Shown here in pieces: positions 1 to 6,993 of a stretch of DNA of 11,184 bases. The DNA lies in assembly GCA_019246375.1 (NCBI GenBank), contig JAFAQO010000206.1:1-11184 (forward strand), written 5' to 3'. The notes beneath the pieces were generated by a model that was not told the DNA's origin, made no database searches, and was given only the letters and a program-made list of their open reading frames with translations. Both the position numbers and the translations under genes were made by a program. Origin of the DNA: Mycobacterium sp. GTDB lineage: Bacteria; Actinomycetota; Actinomycetes; Mycobacteriales; Mycobacteriaceae. Each line of letters begins with the position of its first letter. Position 1 is the first letter of the stretch.

Positions 1-1311
1 GACCGCTTGTGCGGGGACAGCGTTGTCCGGCGGTGATGGTGACACAGCGGCGACGCCCGCTACACCCGGCGGGAGGCTGCTCTCCTGTGCCGCTCGGGGA
101 GCGGTGCCGACCGGTACTACCATCATCGTCACCGCGACAGCGGCAGCGACAGTGGCGCCCGCCAGTGGCAACAGTGGCACCCGAAGCGGTCGCCACCGTC
201 GGATGGGCTGTTCGATCAACCACCATGACCCCGCAGCCACCACCACCGTGGCGAGGCAGCGAAGGACAAACAACGGCAATCCCGACCAGCCGGTCAGTTC
301 GCCGTTGACCACCATGAAGATTGGCCAATGCCACAGGTAGACGCCATATGAAATGGTGCCCAACCACACCAAGGGACGGCAGGCCAGCACACGAGCCACT
401 GCCCCGCGTTGGTCCAGCGCCACTGAAGCAATCACGGCGACGGCGGCAACTTCTACCGCAGCCAGCAGACCGTCGTGAAATTCACTGGTACTGCCGGTCG
501 CGCGGTGAGCGGCCCAGGCCAATGTCCCCAGCCCCAAGACCGGCAAAACGCGAGCGGCCAGCCTTCCCCAGCGAGACCGAATCAGTGACCAGCCGCGGTT
601 CAGCGCGGACCAATCCTGAACCAGGAGAGCCGCAACCGCCGCACCGGTCAGCAATGCCTGCGCGCGGGTATCGGTGCCGAAGTAGACACGATCACGCGCA
701 GCATGGGAGGCGAGCACCACGGCTGCGCCCGCGGAAGCCAGTGTCCCCACAGTGGCCAGCAGGAAAACGACGAACCGGACCGAGCCCAAGGTGGCCCATG
801 CCCCGCGGCGTTTGGCTTTCGCGGCCAGCAGCACGGCCACCGCGATCAGCAGGAGTGGCCAGACAAAGTAGTACTGCTCCTCCACTGCCAGCGACCAAGT
901 ATGTTGCAGGGGTGAGGGTGTCGCTCCTTGAGCGAAGTAGTCCGTCTGCTGGGTGACGAATCTCCAGTTCGCTACCCAGAAGAACGCGGCGATCGCGTCG
1001 CCCCTGAGTCCGGCAACCGTGTCTTGCGGCAGCAGTTCACGCGCGCCACCGACCGCCAGCACCATCAGTACCAGCGCGGGCAGCAGCCGCCGGGCGCGGC
1101 GAATCCAGAATCCGGGCAGGTCGATGCGACCGTTGCAGCCCAGCTCGTCGAGCAGCAGCGAGGTGATCAAGAATCCGCTGAGCACGAAGAAGACGTCGAC
1201 ACCGATAAACCCGCCGCCCATGCCGGGGATGCCGCCGTGGTCGGCGAGGACGAGCGCGACCGCTAGCGCGCGCAGGCCATCGAGGGCGGGAATACCGGGA
1301 CGGCGCCGCGC
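1..1311 (-). CDS. Membrane acyltransferase 3 (OafA/YrhL-like), partial, 3' end outside window, start codon unclear
   Basis: The minus frame is open from 1509 to position 1 and encodes a polytopic membrane protein of the acyltransferase-3 family, which transfers acyl groups from the cytoplasm onto cell-surface glycans or lipids. Visible signatures in order: LDGLR (1284-1270), the first-helix histidine in ADHGG (1239-1237), FWIRRARRLLPA (from 1110), HTWSLAVEEQYY (903-868), YFGTDTRA (from 684) and YGVYLWHWPIF (348-316), separated by many hydrophobic helices. From about 120 down, the protein becomes Ala/Pro/Val/Ser-rich, like the linker that leads to a C-terminal SGNH-hydrolase domain in mycobacterial relatives; that domain would lie outside the window. 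It resembles Rv1565c of M. tuberculosis (from memory). No ATG, GTG or TTG occurs in frame between the TGA at 1512-1510 and the ATG at 1221, which falls after LDGLR. The 5' boundary given is the GCG at 1311-1309, five bases after an AGGAG, where a GTG start would be expected. The family is certain; the start and functional state are not. Confidence 0.82.
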
Positions 1312-1639
1312 GCGGACTCCTGCGCTACGACTCCACGTTTCCGGACGGCGACGACGCGGAACGGGAGCTACCCAGCGACGTTGTCGACGACGGCCAACCG
1401 GCGTGGGACAGATCCTGGCCGGTTCGGTGCTCGCTCGCTGCGTGTCGTGACCACTTGGCCGAACGACGCTCTGGTTGCCGCCGATACGTCGATGTCCCTC
1501 TCTGTCGAATCACGGCAAGCTTAGAGGCGGACCGGCCGCATGAGCCGGAAGACACGGCTGTAGAAGGCACTACGGATGTGGTGGGGCGCGGTTAGCGGCG
1601 GCTTGCCGGGCAAGCCGTTCGTCATGGAACGCGGTTTAC
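1312..1639. other. Gap between operon end and acyltransferase gene
   Basis: This 328-base stretch follows the CoA-transferase stop and precedes the acyltransferase. It holds the palindrome at 1599-1617 and an AGGAG at 1321-1317 (minus). In the acyltransferase frame, 1509-1312 is open but has no start codon, and its translation is Arg/Pro-rich and unlike a protein. An 81-codon minus frame (1570-1325) has no recognisable motif and ends just before the acyltransferase reading. No convincing promoter, RNA gene or repeat was seen. Confidence 0.5.
1599..1617 (-). terminator. Palindrome after the operon, candidate intrinsic terminator without U-tract
   Basis: CGGCTTGCC and GGCAAGCCG are exact reverse complements around one central G, so RNA can form an 8-bp GC-rich stem with a 3-base loop. 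It starts 22 bases past the last base of the CoA-transferase stop (1640). No T-run follows on the minus strand, as is often the case for proposed mycobacterial terminators. It could equally be a protein-binding site for the acyltransferase gene downstream. Confidence 0.45.
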
Positions 1640-2827
1640 CTAACCTGAGCCGCTTATGGGTTCGGAGTCCGCATTGACCAGTCCGAGCTCGTCGAGCACC
1701 TCGGTAGTGTCGGCGCCAAGCTCAGGCGCCGGCCCGGCGACTTGGCCTGGGGTTCGTGAAAACCACGTCGGCACACCGGGGAAGCGCACCGGCCCGTGCG
1801 GGGTTTGCACCGTTTCGAAAAATCCGGCGGCGTCCAGCTGCGGACTGTGGAACAACTCCGCCGGACTGCGCAGGGGCGCAGCGGGTATCTCGAGTTCGCG
1901 GAACAATTCCAGCCATTCCTGAGTGGTTCGCTCCCGGAGTGTTTCGGCCAGCAGGGCATAGACGATGTCGATCTGGCGCGCTCGCCGCTCCAGGGTGTTG
2001 TACAGGTCGCTGGCCCACGCTGGTTGCACGGCTTCGATGAACGCCGACCAGTGCTTGTCGTTGTAGATGAGCGCGGCGATGTAGCCATCGCTGGTGCGAT
2101 AAGGCCGGCGGTTGCGCGCTACCGTACGCGGATAGACAGCAGGTCCGAGCGGCGGGTCGAACATGGCGCCGTTGGCGTGTTCAACCAGCATGAACGACGC
2201 CATCGTTTCGAACATGCTGACTTCCACTTCTTGCCCCTCACCGGTGCGCTCGCGGTGAAACAGCGCCATTGTCGTGGCATAAAGTGCGGTGAGTCCGGCG
2301 ACCTTGTCGGCCATGATTGTGCCGACGTAGTTGGCCTCCCCGGTCAGTTGCTCTTGTACAGCAGGTAGTCCGCATTCAGCTTGGATCGTGTCGTCATAGG
2401 CGGGCAGATTGCGATCGGGTCCGCGGCGGCCGTATCCGTAACAGTTGGTGTAGACGATTGTTGGATTGATCGCGGCGACCTCGTCGTAACTGAAACCCAG
2501 CCGGGCGATCGCCTTGGACCGCATCGAGTGGATGAAGACGTCCGCGGTTTCGATGAGCGCCCGCAGGGCGGCCTTGCCGGATTCCGATTGCAGGTCCAGG
2601 ACTATGCTGCGCTTGCCGCGATTCACGTTCACGAAGACACCGCTCATCCCTGGAGCAGGTCCGACGGAAATGTAGCGGGTGTCATCCCCCTCGGGAGGCT
2701 CGACTTTGATGACGTCGGCGCCCATGTCGGCCATGATCTGCGAGCAGTATGGTCCCATCACCATTGCGGTGAGATCGACGACGCGCACCCCGACCAGCGG
2801 GCCTGCCGGCTTGTTGGCGCTAGCCAT
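1640..2827 (-). CDS. Family III CoA-transferase (CaiB/BaiF type)
   Basis: This 395-residue protein has the usual family length. Family III CoA-transferases move CoA from a donor thioester to a carboxylic acid without ATP, through an aspartyl-CoA thioester on a conserved Asp. Visible: the N-terminal GVRVVDLT...GPYCSQIMADMGADVIKVEPPEGDD block (about 13-49), NRGKRSIVLDL (69-79), a GYG segment near 131, and the region with the likely catalytic Asp174 (IMADKVAG), followed by ERTGEGQEVEVSMFE (193-207). The ATG at 2827 is chosen over the ATG at 2896 because GAAGGAG lies 6 bases upstream and the family N-terminus begins soon after. It overlaps the upstream SDR gene by 8 bases and is the last gene of the operon. 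With that MFE-2-like SDR next to it, it probably activates an acid intermediate of the pathway to its CoA ester. The acid and CoA donor cannot be told from sequence. Confidence 0.95.
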   Translation of the reverse strand: MASANKPAGPLVGVRVVDLTAMVMGPYCSQIMADMGADVIKVEPPEGDDTRYISVGPAPGMSGVFVNVNRGKRSIVLDLQSESGKAALRALIETADVFIHSMRSKAIARLGFSYDEVAAINPTIVYTNCYGYGRRGPDRNLPAYDDTIQAECGLPAVQEQLTGEANYVGTIMADKVAGLTALYATTMALFHRERTGEGQEVEVSMFETMASFMLVEHANGAMFDPPLGPAVYPRTVARNRRPYRTSDGYIAALIYNDKHWSAFIEAVQPAWASDLYNTLERRARQIDIVYALLAETLRERTTQEWLELFRELEIPAAPLRSPAELFHSPQLDAAGFFETVQTPHGPVRFPGVPTWFSRTPGQVAGPAPELGADTTEVLDELGLVNADSEPISGSG

Positions 2828-3758
2828 GGTGCGCTCCTTCTGGTCTTTGCTCTTTGGCCATTTCAAAGCTGTAGTGGATGTGATCGACATGACCATCGGT
2901 CACGACGGGGAAGATGACCGGCACCGACATGTCCCGGATGGCGGCCATCTGTTCGCCGACTTCCTCGATCGACCATGACGGTCGGTACACCCCGGGGCTT
3001 TCGGCGACAACGATTTTCGCTACGCGGCCAGCGATCGCGACGAGCATTTCGCCGGTTATCGAGCAGGATTCGTGTGCGAGCCAGCCCACCACAGGAGCCA
3101 CCAACTCCGGGCCCATCGGCGGGTAGGCCGAAATATCAAGGCCTTCTGCCATTCTGGTCACCGCAGAGGGCACGATAACGTTGCAGATCACGCCGTACGC
3201 CGCGCCTTCCAGCGCGACGACATTGGCCATGCCGATCACTCCGGCCTTCGCGGCAGCGTAATTGGCGACACCATGGTTGCCGTACAGGCCGCCGATCGAC
3301 GAAGTCAAGACGATGCGCCCGTAACGAGCATCGCACATAACCGGGAACGCCGGCCGCACGACATGGAAGGCACCCCGTAGATGGACATCGACCACCGCGT
3401 CGAAGTCCTGGTAGGTCATCTCTCTCAACATCGCGCGACGAACATTGCCCGCGTTGTGTACGAGGATGTCGATCTGGCCATAGTGATCGAGCGCCGTTTG
3501 GATGATCGCTTGACCGCCCTCGGCTGTTGCCACCGACTCGGTGCAGGCGACGGCTTGGCCGCCCGCGGCGGCTATCTCGCCCAGCACCTGATCTGCCGGA
3601 TTGGGGTCGGCGCCGTTTCCAGTCAGGCTGGCGCCGGTGTCATTGACGACGACCTTGGCCCCCCTCGACGCCAGCAACAGTGCATACGCGCGCCCGAGGC
3701 CGCGACCAGCGCCAGTCACGACGGCGACGCGATTGTCGAATCTGCGCTCAGACATCAT
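2820..3758 (-). CDS. SDR, MFE-2-like 3-hydroxyacyl-CoA dehydrogenase type
   Basis: This is a 312-residue short-chain dehydrogenase/reductase. The cofactor fold shows VAVVTGAGRGLGRAYALLLA (about 11-30), VVVNDTGAS (37-44), NAG (102-104), the catalytic Ser at 153-154 (LTSSIGG) and the YAAAK motif with Tyr167 and Lys171. The NDTG segment followed by an insert (about 45-58) and the longer C-terminus resemble the (3R)-hydroxyacyl-CoA dehydrogenase part of peroxisomal multifunctional enzyme 2 and its actinobacterial homologues. By that likeness it would use NAD(H) on a beta-hydroxyacyl-CoA, fitting the CoA-transferase encoded directly after it. The start is a tandem ATGATG: the first ATG (3758) overlaps the monooxygenase stop by four bases, the second (3755) by one, giving 312 or 311 residues. 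The substrate could instead be a free alcohol; that it is an SDR is certain, the CoA-ester role is inference. Confidence 0.93.
   Translation of the reverse strand: MMSERRFDNRVAVVTGAGRGLGRAYALLLASRGAKVVVNDTGASLTGNGADPNPADQVLGEIAAAGGQAVACTESVATAEGGQAIIQTALDHYGQIDILVHNAGNVRRAMLREMTYQDFDAVVDVHLRGAFHVVRPAFPVMCDARYGRIVLTSSIGGLYGNHGVANYAAAKAGVIGMANVVALEGAAYGVICNVIVPSAVTRMAEGLDISAYPPMGPELVAPVVGWLAHESCSITGEMLVAIAGRVAKIVVAESPGVYRPSWSIEEVGEQMAAIRDMSVPVIFPVVTDGHVDHIHYSFEMAKEQRPEGAHHG
2834..2840 (-). promoter_or_regulatory. Ribosome binding site deciding the CoA-transferase start
   Basis: GAAGGAG on the minus strand sits six bases before the ATG at 2827-2825, the strongest Shine-Dalgarno match in the operon. 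It fixes the CoA-transferase start inside the tail of the SDR gene and suggests the last gene can be initiated independently of coupling. Confidence 0.8.
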
Positions 3759-5587
3759 CTTTCGAGGATAAGGCCATCAAGATCGCCTTTGGCGCGCCAT
3801 TGCTGCAACAGGTCACCGAAGGCATAGAAGCCCGGTCCGTATGGCTCACCCAGATGTGATCGGATGCCCTCTCCACCGCCTCCGCCTTCGTTGTTGTAAT
3901 AGCCCGGTGTGCATTCGCGGTCGAACTGCGTGGTATCAACCGCAGTGTCGCGGATGGTCTTGCACCAGTCCTCTTGAGCCTGTTGGCTGGGCTCGACGGT
4001 CACTGCGCCACGGGCCAGGGTTTCGGCGATGATGTAGGCGATGTGCTCGCCCTGCAGCTCGTAGTTGGCGGCGATGTTGGCCGAAATGCCCACCTGGGTA
4101 AAGCCGGTGAAAAACTGGTTGGGGAAACCGCGGCTCGTCATGCCGTGCAACGTCTGGTAGCCGTCGTGCCAGTGATCGAACAGCGACAGCCCACCACGGC
4201 CTTCGATCGCGTCGATGGAGTAACGTCGGCTGATCTCCGTGGTGATCTCGAAGCCACTGGCATAGATGACGCAGTCGACTTCGTATTCGACGCCGTTGGC
4301 GACGACGCCATGCTCAGTCGCGCGTTCCACGCCCTTTGTCGCCGACACGTCGACCAGCGTGACATTGGGCCGGTTGAAGGTGGGCAGGTAGTCGTCGTTG
4401 GAACATGGCCGTTTGCACAAGAACCGGTAATAGGGCTTGAGCAGTTCTGCGGTGTCCTCGTCTTCGACAATGCTGTCGACACGGCGGCGCAGCCGCTCCA
4501 TCACCTGAAAGTCTTCTTCCTCCCGGATGGCCATGAACTGCTCCGGTGTCAGGGCAGCGGGATCATCCAGTGCCAGAACCCGTCCAGCGGTGTTTCGGCC
4601 GAGCTCGGTCCAAAAGTCACAGACCAGGTCCGGCTGACCCAGTGCCATCCCCTCGAACGTCCACGCATGGAAGTTGCGTTGCCGCTCCTTCTGCCACCCC
4701 GGCTTCAGCGATTTCACCCATTTCGGATCAGTGAGGGTGTTGTTTCGCGCGTCGACCGACGACGGTGTGCGCTGAAAGACATAGAGATGCTTGGCATAAC
4801 GACCCAGGAACGGAACGACCTGAATTCCGGTCGCCCCAGTGCCGACGAGCGCGACACGCTTGTCGCTGAGCTTGTGCAGTCCTCCGGTGATATCGCCGCC
4901 GGTGTATTCGTAGTCCCAGCGGGAGGTGTGAAAGCTGTGTCCTTTGAAGTTCTTGATCCCTGGGATGCCGGGAAGCTTAGGCCGGTGGAAGGGGCCGGAT
5001 GCCATGACGACGAACCGAGCCCGGATGTCGTCGTCGCGGTTCGTCCGAATCTGCCATCGCTTGATCGAGTCATCCCAGCGAAGATCACGGACCTGAGTGG
5101 AGAAGATCGCGGAATCGTACAGGCCGAAATGCTTGCCGATGCGCCGACAATGCTCATAGATCTCAGCGCCGTCGGCGAACTTCTTGCTTGGCATGAAGTC
5201 GAGCTCTTCGAGCATCGGTATATAGCAGTAGGATTCGTTGTCACACTGAATGCCGGGGTAGCGGTTCCAGTACCAGACACCGCCGAAATCACTGCCCAGT
5301 TCGATGATCCGGACGTCCTCGACGCCGGATTTCTTCAAATGGGCAGCCGTCAGCAGACCGGCGAAGCCGCCGCCTACGACGGCGACATCGATTTCCTCAG
5401 AAATCGGGTTACGGACCAGTGGCGGTGCGTACGGGTCTGTTTCGTAGTACCCGGCGAAGTCATCCTCGAGTTCGACGTATTGCTTCGAGCCTTCTGCACG
5501 CAGTCGCTTTTCGCGCTCCCGGCGATATTTTTCGCGTAGCGCCGCAACGTCGATGTCCTTTGGTGTCTGCGTCGGCTCGCACGTCAT
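3755..5587 (-). CDS. Type I Baeyer-Villiger monooxygenase (flavoprotein, CPDMO-like group)
   Basis: This 610-residue FAD/NADPH enzyme would insert one oxygen atom next to a ketone carbonyl, giving an ester or lactone. Two Rossmann motifs are present, GGGFAG (72-77, FAD) and GTGATG (249-254, NADPH). Between them lies the Baeyer-Villiger fingerprint FKGHSFHTSRWD (214-225, F-x-G-x3-H-x3-W-D). The type I motif GGVWYWNRYPG...D (102-116) is intact, and KRP at 392-394 carries Arg393, the likely counterpart of the active-site Arg in cyclohexanone monooxygenase. A charged N-terminal helix (about 14-45, LREKYRREREKRLR) before the FAD site and the C-terminal block around 580-610 recall the cyclopentadecanone monooxygenase branch, which takes large cyclic ketones; that placement is from memory. 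Its ATG overlaps the Rieske stop as ATGA, with GTGAGG 7 bases upstream. In this operon it probably acts after Rieske hydroxylation and SDR oxidation. No esterase or lactonase gene accompanies it. Confidence 0.96.
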   Translation of the reverse strand: MTCEPTQTPKDIDVAALREKYRREREKRLRAEGSKQYVELEDDFAGYYETDPYAPPLVRNPISEEIDVAVVGGGFAGLLTAAHLKKSGVEDVRIIELGSDFGGVWYWNRYPGIQCDNESYCYIPMLEELDFMPSKKFADGAEIYEHCRRIGKHFGLYDSAIFSTQVRDLRWDDSIKRWQIRTNRDDDIRARFVVMASGPFHRPKLPGIPGIKNFKGHSFHTSRWDYEYTGGDITGGLHKLSDKRVALVGTGATGIQVVPFLGRYAKHLYVFQRTPSSVDARNNTLTDPKWVKSLKPGWQKERQRNFHAWTFEGMALGQPDLVCDFWTELGRNTAGRVLALDDPAALTPEQFMAIREEEDFQVMERLRRRVDSIVEDEDTAELLKPYYRFLCKRPCSNDDYLPTFNRPNVTLVDVSATKGVERATEHGVVANGVEYEVDCVIYASGFEITTEISRRYSIDAIEGRGGLSLFDHWHDGYQTLHGMTSRGFPNQFFTGFTQVGISANIAANYELQGEHIAYIIAETLARGAVTVEPSQQAQEDWCKTIRDTAVDTTQFDRECTPGYYNNEGGGGGEGIRSHLGEPYGPGFYAFGDLLQQWRAKGDLDGLILER

Positions 5588-6993
5588 GTGTGTGCCTCAC
5601 CCCTTTCCGTTGGTAGCTCACGTGGTTCGCCGGTTCCCATGTACTTTGCCAGCTGGCGATGAAGATTGACCGTACTGCGTTCGCGATAAGGGTTCGGCTT
5701 CGTGCCGGGGAAACCCAAAGACTTCATGCCCTGCTGCACCGCTGCCATGTTGGAGAAGTCCTGCGGCAGGACGCTGAGCCATCTGGGGTCGTCGGCCGGC
5801 GTGTACTCCCACTCCGTCCGTGGCTCTGCGTCTTTCGGGAAGAGCTCGTATACGGAGACCTCGAAGATGCACTTATCTGGGTCATAGCCGTCGGGCCGGG
5901 CGCTGTAACACAAGGCGCTCGTCAAACCTTGTCCGATCTGAAAATTCGGGAAAATCTGCCAGGCTGTGCCGCTTTTGCCGAGCAGGTCGGGATCGATGGT
6001 CGGCCAGACGACACCGCGCGCGGCATCGTCGCGGCGCGCGGAACTGAGCCAATGCTCCAGCACTTTGCCGGGCGGAGTGTCTTCGGGCAGCTCGTCGACG
6101 AGCCGAAGCGCAGCATCCACCAGCGTCTGTGTGGTGGTGGCGTTGGTCTCTTGCAGCGTGTAAAGCTGCATTTCCGCGGTTGAGACCCGGGCATCGGTGC
6201 CGGTACCGAGCCGGATCTTGGATTGGGTCTCCTCCATGTCCTCGGGCGCGTTGTAGCCGATGTTGCTGTGCTTCCCCTGCGCCCTGGCCCAGCCCCGGAA
6301 CTCGCCGAACTTGTTGAACTGCGGGTGCGTGGTCGCGACATGGTAGGTCTCGTTGAATGCCTCCATGGCGACCTTCCAATTACATTGAAAATGCAGCCAT
6401 TTACGCCATTTGCATCGCATGTTCTGCAGTCCGAAGGGCTCGAGCATGCTGGCGGCCGGCTCGAGGTAATCCCGCAGCGGCTCGCAATCCGGATCCATGT
6501 TGATCCAGATCCAGCCGCCCCAGGTGTCGACGTTTACTTTCCCCAGGTGGGTGTTCCCAGGTGTCAGCGCATCCTGCCAGTCCTGCCGCTCGGGGACATT
6601 GATGCACGCACCGTCCAGCCCGTAAGTCCAGCCGTGGAACCCGCAGACAAAAGCTTTCCTGGCCCGACCACGCGCGTTCTTGGCGCCTTCCGGGATGTCC
6701 ACCAGCCGACGGCCGCGATGCATGCATACGTTGTGGTGCGCCTTGAACTCGTCGGCCCCCGTACGCACGACGATGATCGAATCGTCGAGGATGTCGTAGC
6801 TGAGGTAGCTGCCGACCTCAGGGAGTTCTTCGACGCGGCCCACCTGCTGCCATACCTTGCGCCACAGCCTGTCTCGTTCGGCGCGCGCGTATTCAGGTGA
6901 GGTGTAGGCATTTACACCGATAGTCACTGGTGCAGACAGTTCCTGGGCGGCTTGCATCTCGCGATCGCTGAATTCTGTCTTGGATCGCGTCAT
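5584..6993 (-). CDS. Rieske non-heme iron oxygenase, alpha (catalytic) subunit
   Basis: This 469-residue protein carries an N-terminal [2Fe-2S] Rieske domain (about 45-150) and a C-terminal mononuclear iron domain. Rieske ligands are Cys90, His92, Cys117 and His120 (CMH and CGFH). The 24 residues between His92 and Cys117 exceed the usual 15-17 because of a basic insert around 104-113. The iron triad is His218, His223 and, probably, Asp412 (QDFSNMAAVQQG); Glu215 sits where many relatives have the bridging Asp (EAFNETYHVATTHP, 211-224). These enzymes hydroxylate or dihydroxylate ring compounds using electrons from a ferredoxin and reductase. No beta subunit, ferredoxin or reductase is encoded here, so it may be an alpha-only oligomer using shared partners, as KshA does. 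The ATG at 6993 overlaps the upstream SDR stop as ATGA and has GAGGA four bases before it. The family is certain, the substrate unknown. Confidence 0.96.
   Translation of the reverse strand: MTRSKTEFSDREMQAAQELSAPVTIGVNAYTSPEYARAERDRLWRKVWQQVGRVEELPEVGSYLSYDILDDSIIVVRTGADEFKAHHNVCMHRGRRLVDIPEGAKNARGRARKAFVCGFHGWTYGLDGACINVPERQDWQDALTPGNTHLGKVNVDTWGGWIWINMDPDCEPLRDYLEPAASMLEPFGLQNMRCKWRKWLHFQCNWKVAMEAFNETYHVATTHPQFNKFGEFRGWARAQGKHSNIGYNAPEDMEETQSKIRLGTGTDARVSTAEMQLYTLQETNATTTQTLVDAALRLVDELPEDTPPGKVLEHWLSSARRDDAARGVVWPTIDPDLLGKSGTAWQIFPNFQIGQGLTSALCYSARPDGYDPDKCIFEVSVYELFPKDAEPRTEWEYTPADDPRWLSVLPQDFSNMAAVQQGMKSLGFPGTKPNPYRERSTVNLHRQLAKYMGTGEPRELPTERGEAHT

Noticed and set aside
321..956. 211-codon Arg/Pro-rich plus-strand frame, and a nearby 112-codon one at 928-1266
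   Set aside because: Both lie opposite the acyltransferase signatures on the minus strand and show no protein-like pattern.
1325..1570. 81-codon minus-strand frame ahead of the acyltransferase
   Set aside because: Ser/Arg-rich with no motif. It is in a different frame from the acyltransferase and ends in TAG before LDGLR, so it would need a frameshift to serve as its N-terminus; no similarity supports this.
2828..2896. Longer CoA-transferase start at 2896
   Set aside because: The extension overlaps the SDR by 77 bases and lacks family likeness; GAAGGAG before 2827 decides the start.
3974..5539. 521-codon open frame on the plus strand opposite the Baeyer-Villiger monooxygenase
   Set aside because: It is an antisense shadow created by third-position G/C bias; the minus strand carries all fingerprint motifs.
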